From Deltaproteobacteria bacterium (lineage in GTDB: Bacteria; Desulfobacterota; BSN033; UBA1163), in contig VGSS01000018.1 of assembly GCA_016874935.1 (NCBI GenBank), positions 1-35,482 on the forward strand: a DNA stretch of 35,482 nucleotides, read 5' to 3'. The notes beneath the pieces were generated by a model. The model had not been told where the DNA came from. It was given only the letters and a program-made list of their open reading frames with translations, and did no database searches. Within the stretch, counting starts at the first letter, position 1. Each line of letters opens with the position of its first letter. Of the stretch, positions 23,987-32,904 are shown piece by piece. Both the position numbers and the translations under genes were made by a program.

Positions 23987-25022
23987 GGCTATTTCAGAGA
24001 TGGCATTTTTTCGTAATAGACGGATGGCCGGCTTGATTCGTTTTGTCGGACTTTTCGCCTTAGCCCTGATGATCTTTGCTGCTGTCTTACTCGTGTTTGG
24101 GAAAAATCCCATACGTGCCTATTGGGATATATTTTCAGCCACACTGGGCAGCTCCTATGGTATTTCGGAAGTCCTGGTCAGAATGATTCCATTGATTCTG
24201 ACGGCCCTGGCTGTGGCTTTACCATCGAGGATCTGGCTCATCAACGTAGGCGGCGAAGGTCAGCTTTTCATCGGAGCCTTATTTGCCACCTGGGGAGCTG
24301 TCAATTTCACAAACCTGCCGGCCTGGCTCCTTCTTCCATCGATTGGAATTCTGGGATTTCTCGGTGGAGGGCTATGGGGCGCCATCTCCGGATTTATGAG
24401 GGTCAGAGGTTGGGCCAGTGAAACGATCTCCACCCTGCTTATGAACTATGTCGCCATTCTACTGGTAAATTTTTTCGTCTTCGGTCCCTGGAAAGATCCG
24501 GAGAGCGCAAATTATCCGCAGAGCGCTCCGTTTCCAGATGCCGCCATTCTGCCTTCTTTCTTTGGAACACGGATCCACCTTGGGGCTGTTCTCGCTATTG
24601 TCGGACTCATCCTTTTTTATTTTGTCCTGTCAAGGACGCGCTGGGGTTTGGAAATGCGAGCGATTGGGGTGAATCAGGAAGCCGCCCGGCGAAACGGGAT
24701 ATCCACCAGCCGGTATATCATTCTTCTCATGTTAATAGGCGGCGGCATGGCCGGGCTTGCCGGCATGGGTGAGGTTTCGGCTATTCACGGACAGCTCCGG
24801 CCAAGTCTCTCACCGGGTTTAGGGTACACTGGCTTTCTGATCAGTTGGATGGCCGGCGGCCATCCCATAGGTATCGTGGCTGCAGCTTTTCTGCTTTCTG
24901 TCATTACGTCTGGCGGAGATATTCTTCAGATGACCCACAGGATTCCGGCCGCAGGAGTTCACATCCTGATGGCCTTGATCTTATTCGTGGTTCTTGCCAG
25001 ACGGGGCGGCAAACCCCGTTAG
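23979..25022 (+). CDS. ABC importer permease, nucleoside type (first)
   Basis: A 347-residue integral membrane permease of the BPD_transp_2 family, with eight to ten hydrophobic helices and the conserved stretch INVGGEGQLFIGA (about 90-102), typical of NupP/YufP-like subunits that pair with BMP-type binding proteins. A second conserved part, ARRNGISTSRYIIL (about 230), contacts the ATPase. A GTG at 23979 overlaps the end of the ATPase gene. Confidence 0.9.
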   Translation: MIKAISEMAFFRNRRMAGLIRFVGLFALALMIFAAVLLVFGKNPIRAYWDIFSATLGSSYGISEVLVRMIPLILTALAVALPSRIWLINVGGEGQLFIGALFATWGAVNFTNLPAWLLLPSIGILGFLGGGLWGAISGFMRVRGWASETISTLLMNYVAILLVNFFVFGPWKDPESANYPQSAPFPDAAILPSFFGTRIHLGAVLAIVGLILFYFVLSRTRWGLEMRAIGVNQEAARRNGISTSRYIILLMLIGGGMAGLAGMGEVSAIHGQLRPSLSPGLGYTGFLISWMAGGHPIGIVAAAFLLSVITSGGDILQMTHRIPAAGVHILMALILFVVLARRGGKPR

Positions 25023-25088
25023 GAAGTCTTCAACTTTCCAATGGGATGCCATAAGCAAGGTGTTCTGACAAGTTAAAGCGGGGGAAAA

Positions 25089-26006
25089 ATGATTGGACCA
25101 TTTTTAATCAGCATCTTCTCAGGAGCAATTCATTCCGGAACGCCTCTGCTCTATGCCACCCTTTCCGAGGCTGTCGGGGAAAGGACCGGCATTGTCAATC
25201 TCGGACTCGAGGGCGTCATGCTCATAGGAGCGGTCGTGGGTTTTACGACGACCGTCCAGACCGGCAATCCTTTCTTAGGTGTTTTGGCTGCCGCTCTGGC
25301 CGGTGGTTTATTTAACATGGTATTTGGGTTTCTGGTAATTACCCGTCGTGCCAATCAATTAGCCAGCGGCCTTGCCCTCATGTTTTGCGGCGTAGGCTTA
25401 AGCGCCATGATCGGCGCCTCTTTAATCGGAAGCCGAATCGAGGGTCTTAATGAGATTCAGATCCCTTTGCTCTCTGGTATCCCGGTCATCGGCCGAATGT
25501 TTTTTAATTATGATATTCTTGTGTACTCAGCGATCCCAGTGGCTGTGCTGGTATGGTGGTTGATGTTTCGAACACGCTGGGGATTGAGTCTTCGGGCTAT
25601 TGGGGAAAACCCTACAGCGGCTTTTGCAGCCGGTAAAAATCCCCATAGGCTCCAATACCAGGCCTTATTTATTGCAGGCATCCTCGGTGGCATTGCAGGT
25701 GCCCACCTCTCATTAGCCATAGCCAAAACCTGGGCTGAATGGATGACTGCTGGACGAGGTTTCGTTGCCGTTGCCCTGGTCATTTTTTCTAAATGGCATC
25801 CTATCCGGGCAATTGCTGGTTCCCTGCTCTTTGGAGGGGCAATCTCCCTGCAGTTGCAGATGCAAGCCCGGGGCGTGCCGGTTTCGTCTTTTCTGCTGGA
25901 CATGCTCCCTTATGTGTTGAGCCTGGTGGTTCTTGCTATCTGGAGCGGCGCCCGCCGTCATGCAGCACCGGGGAGTTTGGGCAGGGTTTTCCAAGGTACG
26001 GAATAG
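25089..26006 (+). CDS. ABC importer permease, nucleoside type (second)
   Basis: A 305-residue membrane permease of the NupQ/YufQ type, partner of the preceding one. The N-terminal segment GERTGIVNLGLEGVMLIGA (about 30-48) is the family hallmark, and FAAGKNPHRLQYQALFIAG (about 180-198) is the coupling region. Eight or more hydrophobic helices cover most of the protein. The gene follows the first permease after 66 bp and has GGGG before its ATG. Confidence 0.9.
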   Translation: MIGPFLISIFSGAIHSGTPLLYATLSEAVGERTGIVNLGLEGVMLIGAVVGFTTTVQTGNPFLGVLAAALAGGLFNMVFGFLVITRRANQLASGLALMFCGVGLSAMIGASLIGSRIEGLNEIQIPLLSGIPVIGRMFFNYDILVYSAIPVAVLVWWLMFRTRWGLSLRAIGENPTAAFAAGKNPHRLQYQALFIAGILGGIAGAHLSLAIAKTWAEWMTAGRGFVAVALVIFSKWHPIRAIAGSLLFGGAISLQLQMQARGVPVSSFLLDMLPYVLSLVVLAIWSGARRHAAPGSLGRVFQGTE

Positions 26007-26042
26007 GACCAATACTTAAACAAACCAAAGGAGGAAAGAAAA

Positions 26043-27143
26043 ATGAATGGGAAGAAGATGAATCATACCGTGAAGTTACTGTCCGTTCTCGCCTGCCTGG
26101 CTTTGATTTTGGCATGGGGATTACCTGAAGCCACTGCTCAGGCAAAACTGAAAGTTGGCATTATACACATCGGGTCTATTAATGACGCTGGTTATAACCA
26201 GGCCCATTCCGAAGGCGTTCAGATCATGAAGAAGAATCTGCCGAACGTTGAAGTGATCCAGGTTGAGAATGTCCCGGAGGGGGCTGACGCTGAGCGGGTC
26301 ATGGAGAATATGATCAAGCAGGGAGCCCAGCTGATCATCCCGGCCAGTTTTGGCTACCTTGATCCGGCCTTAAGGGTTGCCAAAAAATACCCTGATGTCA
26401 AATTCGTTCACCCTGGCGGATACAAGCTTGCCCCCAATCTTGGCACTTATTGGGCCAGCACTCCGGATGCCTTCTATTTAATGGGCATTGCCGCAGGAAA
26501 GACCACGAAAACAAACAAAGCCGGCTATGTGGTTGCACTTCCCATCAGCTTCTTTTTAGCCAACATCAATGCCTTCCATCTCGGAGCCCGCTCTGTCAAT
26601 CCCAAAATGGAAACCCGCGTGGTTTTCATGGGGACGTTTTTGGATGCTCCCAAGGAGGCTACCGCAACCAATGCTCTGCTGGATCAGGGGGTAGATGTCC
26701 TGGGCGTCATCGTAGACTCCCCAATTACCGTAGTGCAGGCTGCTGAAAAACGCGGGGCTTACTCTGTTGGCTATCATTACCTTGGCGTTCAGAAATTTGC
26801 TCCCAAGGGCTGGGTCAGCGGTATTGCCTTCACCTGGGGGGAGCTCTACACCCGTTTTGCCAAGCAGGTCATGGATAACACATGGAAGAGCGAGGCCCTC
26901 TTGGGAAACTTGGCCAGCGACTTTCTCACCGTTGCTCCGTTTGGTCCGGCTGTTCCGCCTGACGCCATTAAATTGGTAAACGAAACAAAGCAGGAATTCA
27001 TCAATGGCAAGAAGAATGCTTACCAGGGCCCGATTAAAGACAACAAAGGCGTTGAGCGCGTGAAAGCCGGTGAATTCTGGCCGCTTACAAACATTGGTAG
27101 AATGGATTGGCTGGTCGAAGGCGTGATCGGCCAACCCAAATAG
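26043..27143 (+). CDS. BMP-family substrate-binding protein
   Basis: A 366-residue periplasmic binding protein of the BMP/PnrA-like family, which binds purine nucleosides or related compounds. A signal peptide covers residues 1-33 (basic start, hydrophobic core, ATAQA cleavage region) without a lipobox Cys at the cut, so it is soluble, not a lipoprotein. GSINDAGYNQAH (about 42-53) is the hallmark ligand-site motif. AAAGGAGG precedes the ATG. As last gene of the importer and first before the oxamate transcarbamylase genes it suggests that the compound brought in feeds those enzymes. Confidence 0.9.
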   Translation: MNGKKMNHTVKLLSVLACLALILAWGLPEATAQAKLKVGIIHIGSINDAGYNQAHSEGVQIMKKNLPNVEVIQVENVPEGADAERVMENMIKQGAQLIIPASFGYLDPALRVAKKYPDVKFVHPGGYKLAPNLGTYWASTPDAFYLMGIAAGKTTKTNKAGYVVALPISFFLANINAFHLGARSVNPKMETRVVFMGTFLDAPKEATATNALLDQGVDVLGVIVDSPITVVQAAEKRGAYSVGYHYLGVQKFAPKGWVSGIAFTWGELYTRFAKQVMDNTWKSEALLGNLASDFLTVAPFGPAVPPDAIKLVNETKQEFINGKKNAYQGPIKDNKGVERVKAGEFWPLTNIGRMDWLVEGVIGQPK

Positions 27144-27147
27144 ATTG

Positions 27148-28125
27148 ATGGCTTTGATTCAATCACAACCAAGAAGAATGGAGGGACCGCTTCGCTGGGT
27201 AAGCATGAAGCGAAGCGGTCTTAAAGCCAAAAACCTTTTGGCCACTCCTGGATTCTCCGGACAGGTCTTGGCCGTTCTACCGGATGTTACCTATTTATTG
27301 GGAAACAACGGAGAGATTCTTTGGTTGCTTCGTGATGGATTGCCTTTACACAGACGGAGCATCGAGATTTCCTTTCTACCGCCATCCTCTTGCCGGGGTC
27401 AAGACTTTTTTGTGGAAGACCATTTCTTAAAAATCGGCAGGGGTCTAACCTATGATCTAAGGTCAGCCACAGAATGGAAGCCCCTGCCTTTAAACCTGGA
27501 GGAGAGAGGACCACTCCAAAAAAAACAGGCCAGTGTGCGGCAGTTGTTGGAGGTTATTTCATTTTCCGGTAGCCATAACAATCCAGATGAACTGATCTTC
27601 ATGATTTCTTTACTAGTCAAGGGACAACCTTTTGCAATTTACCCTCTGGAGTTGATGTCGAATAAGATATATACGCCGATTCTTAATCTTGCCAAGCTTT
27701 ATTTAGGCCAGGGTATGGCGAACGTTCTTATCTCAGCAAGAGGGCTGGTTGGATTGGGGCCGGGCCTGACTCCGGCTGGAGATGATTTTCTTGGGGGGAT
27801 CCTCTTTGCTTCCCATTGGCTTAAAAAAGTTTACCCAGAAGAATTCTCATGGGATGAGCAACCCATTTGTGACCTGATCGAGTGGGCGAAGGATCGAACC
27901 CATCCAATCAGTTTTACCATTTTGAAAGACTTAGCCTTGGGCCATGGTCCTGAACCGCTTCATGAATTGGTTGTCAGACTATTGCAGGAAGAAGATCCTG
28001 TTCGAGGAATGAACTGCGCGGACTCTCTGGGTAGATTAGGCCATACAACTGGCTGGCATATATTGGCAGGCTTTCTGACCGGCATGCTCTTGCTCCCTGA
28101 TAAACCCAACAGGTTCTGGAGTTAA
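27148..28125 (+). CDS. allH: Oxamate transcarbamylase subunit AllH (DUF2877)
   Basis: A 325-residue protein of the DUF2877 family (YlbF of E. coli). The hallmark GLGPGLTPAGDDFLGG lies at about residues 208-223. In E. coli, AllF, AllG and AllH together make oxamate and carbamoyl phosphate from oxalurate at the end of the allantoin route. The gene begins 4 bases after the binding-protein stop, so it is translated with the transporter. Order here is allH-allG-allF, and a palindrome separates it from allG. A TTG one codon upstream is a weaker start. Confidence 0.85.
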   Translation: MALIQSQPRRMEGPLRWVSMKRSGLKAKNLLATPGFSGQVLAVLPDVTYLLGNNGEILWLLRDGLPLHRRSIEISFLPPSSCRGQDFFVEDHFLKIGRGLTYDLRSATEWKPLPLNLEERGPLQKKQASVRQLLEVISFSGSHNNPDELIFMISLLVKGQPFAIYPLELMSNKIYTPILNLAKLYLGQGMANVLISARGLVGLGPGLTPAGDDFLGGILFASHWLKKVYPEEFSWDEQPICDLIEWAKDRTHPISFTILKDLALGHGPEPLHELVVRLLQEEDPVRGMNCADSLGRLGHTTGWHILAGFLTGMLLLPDKPNRFWS

Positions 28126-28172
28126 AGAAGAACTAAAGAAAATTTAAACCTAAACGAAAGATATTTGAAATT

Positions 28173-28221
28173 CCCCTCACCCCCTCCCTCTCCCCTGCGG
28201 GGAGAGGGGAAGGGTGAGGGG
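28173..28221. repeat. 49-bp palindrome in the allG leader
   Basis: Two 23-base arms (28173-28195 and 28199-28221) pair at 20 positions around a 3-base loop. The CCCCTCACCC/GGGTGAGGGG pattern belongs to a palindrome type found between genes in many bacteria. It stands 20 bases before the allG ribosome site. Confidence 0.75.
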
Positions 28222-28245
28222 CCAACGAATAGATTGGAGAAGATC

Positions 28246-29502
28246 ATGGCAACGGAAGATCTCAAACAAAAGATTGAAACAGCCAATGCAGAAACCGTAA
28301 AACAGATCAATGCCGGAGATCCTGTGCTTGTGGACATTGCTCCAGCCGGAGAAGTCATTCCAGGATTGCAAGACAGAATGATTCTCCATTCCGGTCCGCC
28401 TGTGGACTGGCAGAATATGTGTGGCGCTCAGCGGGGCGCGATGATCGGTGCTGTGCTTTTTGAAAACTGGGCCGCAAATGCGGATGAGGCGCAAAAACTT
28501 CTTGAGGCGGGAAAGGTCCGTTTTGAGCCAAACCATCATCACCAGGCCGTCGGTCCCATGGCAGGCACAATCTCGCCTTCCATGCCTGTCTGGATCGTTG
28601 AGAACAGGGCTTTTAAAAACCGTGCCTTCTGCCGTCAGGTGGAGGGCCGCCAGCAGTTTGGCGATTTTAGTGATTCAGCCCTCGATGGGTTGCGCCAGTG
28701 GCGCAACATCTGGGCGCCCTCTCTTCGGAAAGGACTCCTTCAAATGGGAGGGTTGGAGTTGAAACCGATCATTGCCAAGGCCCTGATGATGGGTGATGAA
28801 CTCCACAACCGCCCTGTTGCTGCCTCAAGCCTCTTTGCCAATGCAATGGTCTGTTCGATGATTGAAGCCGGGGTCGGAAGGGAGGATCTCCTCAGCACCC
28901 TCTACTATATCACGAAGCATGAACTCCTCTTTCTTGCTCTGTCCATGGCTGCAGGCAAGGCCTCTGTGGATCCGGCTGCAGGCATCGAATATAGCACGGT
29001 CGTCACTGCTATGGCTCGAAATGGCACGGAGTTTGGGATCCGCGTAAGCGGTCTTGGAGAGGAATGGTTTACCGCTCAATCACCCCGGGTTAACGGGCTC
29101 TATTTCCCGGGTTATACGGAAAAGGATGCAGGCGCAGATATGGGCGATTCTGCCATTACCGAAACAGCGGGTTGGGGAGGAATGGTTCTTGCCGGTGCCA
29201 CAGGAATTCTCGGTTTTGTCGGAGGAACCCCTGAAGAGGCAATGACTTATAGCAAGGAGATGCGACAGATCACGGTGGCCATGAGCACCAATTACCGGAT
29301 GCCGGTCTTTGGTTTTCAGGGCGCTCCCCTGGGAATTGATATACGAAAAGTGGTCCAGACCGGGATTACGCCCATCATTGATACAGCCATTGCTCATAAA
29401 AATCCAGGTTACTCCATCATTGGAGCAGGGCTGGTTCGCGCTCCGATGGATTGCTTCAAAAAGGCGCTCATCCGCTTTGGCCAGAAATATGGAGCAAAAT
29501 GA
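28246..29502 (+). CDS. allG: Oxamate transcarbamylase subunit AllG (DUF1116)
   Basis: A 418-residue DUF1116 protein, full length compared with E. coli YlbE (about 419). It includes SGPPVDWQNMCGAQRGA (about 45-61), a His run in EPNHHHQAVGPMAG (about 91-104) and late QGAPLGIDIRKVV. It is a subunit of the oxamate transcarbamylase complex with AllF and AllH. GGAG lies before ATG 28246; the frame is open upstream through the palindrome, but that extension is low-complexity Pro/Gly and not real. The stop overlaps the allF start (ATGA). Confidence 0.88.
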   Translation: MATEDLKQKIETANAETVKQINAGDPVLVDIAPAGEVIPGLQDRMILHSGPPVDWQNMCGAQRGAMIGAVLFENWAANADEAQKLLEAGKVRFEPNHHHQAVGPMAGTISPSMPVWIVENRAFKNRAFCRQVEGRQQFGDFSDSALDGLRQWRNIWAPSLRKGLLQMGGLELKPIIAKALMMGDELHNRPVAASSLFANAMVCSMIEAGVGREDLLSTLYYITKHELLFLALSMAAGKASVDPAAGIEYSTVVTAMARNGTEFGIRVSGLGEEWFTAQSPRVNGLYFPGYTEKDAGADMGDSAITETAGWGGMVLAGATGILGFVGGTPEEAMTYSKEMRQITVAMSTNYRMPVFGFQGAPLGIDIRKVVQTGITPIIDTAIAHKNPGYSIIGAGLVRAPMDCFKKALIRFGQKYGAK

Positions 29503-31046
29503 TCACACGTTGTCTGATCCGAAAAAAAGAATATTATGACTCCGTATTTCTGATGCGGGTCGCCAAACAGATTGCAGGACAGAGAGGCATTTTGCAGGCA
29601 GCCACCCTCATGGGAACGGAAAAAAATAAGGTTTTACTTGCAGACATTGGTTTCGAAAGCGTGGAGATCTCTTCAGCTACGCCAAATGATCTGATCATTG
29701 CCATCCGCGCTGAGAATGAAACCATCCTTTCCAATACCATTGAAAATATTGATCAATGGCTCAATCAGGGAGTGGGAGAGACGGGAGCACTTTCGTATCG
29801 AACAATCGAAGAAGCAGTGACTCATCTTCCTCGCTTCAATCTTGCGGTCATATCGGTTCCAGGCCAATATGCGGACCGTGAGGCGAGAAAGGCGCTGGAG
29901 CAGGGGCTCAATGTATTCCTCTTCAGTGATAATGTCCCTGTAGAGAGCGAGCTATCTCTTAAAGAATTTGCCCGCGAGAAAGGTCTGATTCTCATGGGGC
30001 CGGATTGCGGCACAGCGATCATCAATGGAATCGGGATCGGCTTTGCCAATAGGGTTCGACGCGGACCCATTGGCGTGATTGGCTCATCAGGGACAGGACT
30101 TCAGGAATTCACAACACTTGTTCATCGCTTTGGATCAGGCATCTCTCACGCCATTGGAACAGGTGGCCGTGACCTTTCGGATCAGGTTGGCGGTATCACC
30201 TTTCTCTCAGCCATGGACGCCCTCGAATCGGATCGAGAGACTAAGGTCATAGCGCTTCTGTCCAAACCCCCCGGTTCTTCAGCCCTTGAAAAACTCATTC
30301 AAAAAATTCAACTCTGCAGAAAACCTGTGATTGCCTGTTTCCTCGGTCTTAAATATCAACCTACTCATGAACCTATAGGTTGCAAGCTTGTTAGAACTAT
30401 TGACGAGGCTGCTTCGCTTTCTGTCCAACTGGCAACAGGTAACCTACCTTCCCTTTCAGAAAAATCTCAACAGAAATTGGAGGAACGGATCCGTCAGCAC
30501 CGTAGCGGTAAAAAGTCAGAGCAAAAGTATATTCGCGGAATCTTCGCAGGAGGCACGTTCTGCTATCAGGCGCAGCAAATCTTGCAGGATGCTGGAATAT
30601 TCGTCCATTCCAATGCTCCGCTTCAGAACAATCCAAAACTGAAAGATCCTATGCACAGCACAGAACACACTCTTGTTGATATGGGATCAGATGAGTTTAC
30701 CGTTGGACGGCCTCATCCCATGATTGATTCAGGTCTTAGGTATGAGCGCATCCTCACAGAGGCAAAAGATCCTCAAGTTTCTATTCTGCTACTCGATTTC
30801 ATCCTTGGTTTTAATGCCTCATTGGATCCGGCTGGCGAGCTTCTTCCGGCTATTGATGAAGCCATATCCGAAGCAAAGAAGCGGGGAGAATCGCTCACAG
30901 TGGTCGCCTCTGTCTGTGGTACCGAGCAAGATCCACAGGACTTTAATCTACAATTCAAAAAGCTGGAAGGGGCTGGAGTATTCGTCTTTTCAAACAGCGC
31001 TCAGGCTGCCCGTTTCTGTGGCCTTCTAATAACAGGAGGTTCTTAA
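29499..31046 (+). CDS. allF: Oxamate transcarbamylase subunit AllF (FdrA)
   Basis: A 515-residue FdrA protein related to the alpha subunit of succinyl-CoA synthetase. The CoA-binding-type Rossmann part precedes GPDCGTAIINGIGI (about 167-180) and GVIGSSGTGLQEF (about 192-204), followed by SHAIGTGGRD, which resembles the phosphohistidine region. In E. coli it is one of three subunits of oxamate transcarbamylase. ATG 29499 overlaps the allG stop as ATGA, giving tight coupling; the frame continues upstream inside allG but is not used. A 57-codon gene follows after 10 bp. Confidence 0.88.
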   Translation: MITRCLIRKKEYYDSVFLMRVAKQIAGQRGILQAATLMGTEKNKVLLADIGFESVEISSATPNDLIIAIRAENETILSNTIENIDQWLNQGVGETGALSYRTIEEAVTHLPRFNLAVISVPGQYADREARKALEQGLNVFLFSDNVPVESELSLKEFAREKGLILMGPDCGTAIINGIGIGFANRVRRGPIGVIGSSGTGLQEFTTLVHRFGSGISHAIGTGGRDLSDQVGGITFLSAMDALESDRETKVIALLSKPPGSSALEKLIQKIQLCRKPVIACFLGLKYQPTHEPIGCKLVRTIDEAASLSVQLATGNLPSLSEKSQQKLEERIRQHRSGKKSEQKYIRGIFAGGTFCYQAQQILQDAGIFVHSNAPLQNNPKLKDPMHSTEHTLVDMGSDEFTVGRPHPMIDSGLRYERILTEAKDPQVSILLLDFILGFNASLDPAGELLPAIDEAISEAKKRGESLTVVASVCGTEQDPQDFNLQFKKLEGAGVFVFSNSAQAARFCGLLITGGS

Positions 31047-31056
31047 GGAGAGCTCT

Positions 31057-31230
31057 ATGAACGATAGATTAAAGGACCTCTTGCAGAAAGGACCGGTAGC
31101 CATCAATATCGGAGTCCTCGACTTTGCCGAAAGTTTAAAGAATCAGGATTCAGAGGTGATCCATCTGAATTGGACTCCACCTGCCGGCGGCGACCCTGAA
31201 CTCATCGCCCTCCTCGATCAGTTATTGTAG
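31057..31230 (+). CDS. 57-residue companion protein of AllF/AllG
   Basis: A small protein (MNDRLKDLLQKGPVAINIGV start) with the pattern INIGVLDFAESL and VIHLNWTPPAGGDPEL. From memory this short NxG...F...W-x-PPAGGD unit occurs joined to or beside FdrA/DUF1116 proteins in other bacteria; I could not check this here. It has its own AAGGAG ribosome site 6 bases before the ATG and ends in TAG with no sign of decay. The 10-bp gap to allF makes it the last gene of the oxamate transcarbamylase operon and a likely extra subunit. Confidence 0.72.
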   Translation: MNDRLKDLLQKGPVAINIGVLDFAESLKNQDSEVIHLNWTPPAGGDPELIALLDQLL

Positions 31231-31347
31231 GACGTTCCATTTTCCTGGTTCCCAGAAGAGGCCCAATAGACATTCGGCTGGTTCTGAAATTGAAGTCCAT
31301 TTATCTGGTGCTTTAAACTATTACAAACGAAATAATTATGGTAACAG

Positions 31348-31423
31348 TCATTGCGAGCCCTAAGGGCGCGGCAATCTTGTCTTTGCTGTGAATTGCTTCG
31401 TCGCTTTACTTCTCACAATGACA
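31348..31423. repeat. 76-bp inverted repeat (GTCATTGCGAG ends), MITE-like
   Basis: GTCATTGCGAG (31348-31358) and CTCACAATGAC (31413-31423) are inverted ends with one mismatch, and GGCAATC / GAATTGC pair inside. It lies in the 317-bp gap between the AllF companion and carbamate kinase, which holds no other feature I can support. Confidence 0.65.
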
Positions 31424-31547
31424 TGCGTTTTATGTCGTTTAAACTATTTCGGTGATGAGGCCTGGGATTTAACTCGAAAGAGGTTTTCGGGGTTTAATCA
31501 CCTCCTGATTAATCATTGCAATGTCATTCTCTCTATGAGGGTATTTC

Positions 31548-32495
31548 ATGAAGCCTAAGTTAGCCATACTTGCCATTGGTGGTAATTCACTTATCAAGGA
31601 TAAAGACCGTATCGCTTTGTCCTTCCAGTATGAAGCGATCCAGGAGACTTCGAGATACATTGCTGAACTGATTGCAGAAGGACTCAGTCTGGTTATTACT
31701 CACGGGAATGGTCCTCAGGTGGGATTCATCTACCGAAGAGGAGAACTCGCACAGCATGAACTCCCCTTGATCCCCCTGGATATCTGCGGGGCAGACACAC
31801 AGGGGGCGATCGGGTATATGATTCAAATGGCCCTTCTTAATGATTTTCGAAGGATGGGAATTGAAAAGAAGGTGGCCGCAGTTGTCACCAAGACCATCGT
31901 TGACAGGAATGACCCATCCTTTCGAAACCCGACTAAACCCATCGGCTCCTTCATGTCAGAGCAGGAAGCCCTTGCCCATAAAGAGGAAAAGGGTTGGGAG
32001 ATAATGGAGGATGCGGGCAGGGGATTCAGGCGTGTCGTTCCCTCTCCCATCCCCAAAGAGATCATCGAGCTGGATGTGATCCGATTATTGATAGAAAACG
32101 GGTACACAGTCATTGCCGCAGGTGGAGGTGGGATTCCTGTCATCAAAAATGAGAGAGGGGACATTGAAGGTGTTGAGGCAGTAATCGATAAGGATTTGAG
32201 TTCATCGCTGTTGGCCAGGAATATCGGAGCAGACACACTAATCATTTCAACTGCAATCGATGCAGTGTATCTCAACTTTGGGAAAACGGATCAGCGAGCG
32301 ATCCGTCAAACTACCCTCCCTGAAATCAAGCAGTATCTGAAAGAAGGGCATTTCAAACCCGGTTCAATGAAGCCAAAGATCGAGGCGATCATCGCATTTC
32401 TCGAAGGCGGCGGTAAAAAAGCCATCATCACCTCTCCGGAAAACCTTCTGAACGCCCTAAAAGGGGAAGCAGGAACCACCATTATCATCGGGTAA
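31548..32495 (+). CDS. arcC: Carbamate kinase
   Basis: A 315-residue amino-acid-kinase-fold enzyme. It converts carbamoyl phosphate and ADP to carbamate and ATP, and carbamate falls apart to ammonia and CO2. Conserved stretches are AIGGNSL (about 9-15), THGNGPQVG (about 51-59), AAGGGGIPV (about 189-197) and DKDLSSSLLA (about 213-222). In E. coli the paralogue AllK works with AllFGH in the same way. GAGGG precedes ATG 31548. The stop TAA is part of the border of a repeat element. This is the ATP-yielding step of the locus. Confidence 0.92.
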   Translation: MKPKLAILAIGGNSLIKDKDRIALSFQYEAIQETSRYIAELIAEGLSLVITHGNGPQVGFIYRRGELAQHELPLIPLDICGADTQGAIGYMIQMALLNDFRRMGIEKKVAAVVTKTIVDRNDPSFRNPTKPIGSFMSEQEALAHKEEKGWEIMEDAGRGFRRVVPSPIPKEIIELDVIRLLIENGYTVIAAGGGGIPVIKNERGDIEGVEAVIDKDLSSSLLARNIGADTLIISTAIDAVYLNFGKTDQRAIRQTTLPEIKQYLKEGHFKPGSMKPKIEAIIAFLEGGGKKAIITSPENLLNALKGEAGTTIIIG

Positions 32496-32606
32496 GGTTA
32501 TGGTGACGAAGCCAGTTTCGGTTAGCGATTGGGGCTACGTGTAAAGAATTAGAAAACGATAAACGTTGCCTTTTGGTAACGATACACGCTTTGTTACCTT
32601 TACCGT
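32492..32606. repeat. Inverted-repeat element, copy A
   Basis: It begins GGTAAGGTTATGGTGACGAA and ends in a degenerate inverse (CTTTGTTACCTTTACC). The same sequence recurs at 33651-33770, so the two copies bracket pyrE. It starts at the carbamate kinase stop codon. Confidence 0.65.
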
Positions 32607-32633
32607 GAGGCTACAGGCTTCATCTCAGGTTTA

Positions 32634-32721
32634 AAATCACCCAGCGGGTGATTTATAGCGTAAGGCTTTAGCCTTGCTTGCCTGCCGCAGGCAGGGATCA
32701 GAAGCAACCCTAAAGGGTTGC
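32634..32721. repeat. Run of four perfect hairpins upstream of pyrE
   Basis: Within 88 bp are AAATCACCC-AGC-GGGTGATTT (32634-32654), AAGGC-TTTA-GCCTT (32662-32675), TGCCTG-CCG-CAGGCA (32679-32693) and GCAACCCT-AA-AGGGTTGC (32704-32721). All stems are perfect. No T-run follows any of them, so a composite of short repeats is likelier than a terminator. Confidence 0.75.
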
Positions 32722-32849
32722 GCTACAATGAAATTTAAAAAAATCGCTCAATTTAGGTATAAACCGCCATTCGAAGCCTTGTAGGGCGGATTGTCCCTGC
32801 CCGTTTTTGCAACTGGCGGGTATACTTTTCTCTCAATCTATAAATCCTA

Positions 32850-32876
32850 TTGACATCCGTTCCAATTCTTTATAAA
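32850..32876 (+). promoter_or_regulatory. Promoter of pyrE
   Basis: TTGACA (32850-32855) is followed after 15 bp by TATAAA (32871-32876), or after 17 bp by TAAAAG, 28 bp before the ATG. No PyrR-type leader hairpin was seen in the short leader. Confidence 0.55.
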
Positions 32877-32904
32877 AGTAATAAAAAACATTTCTGGAGG
32901 GCCT

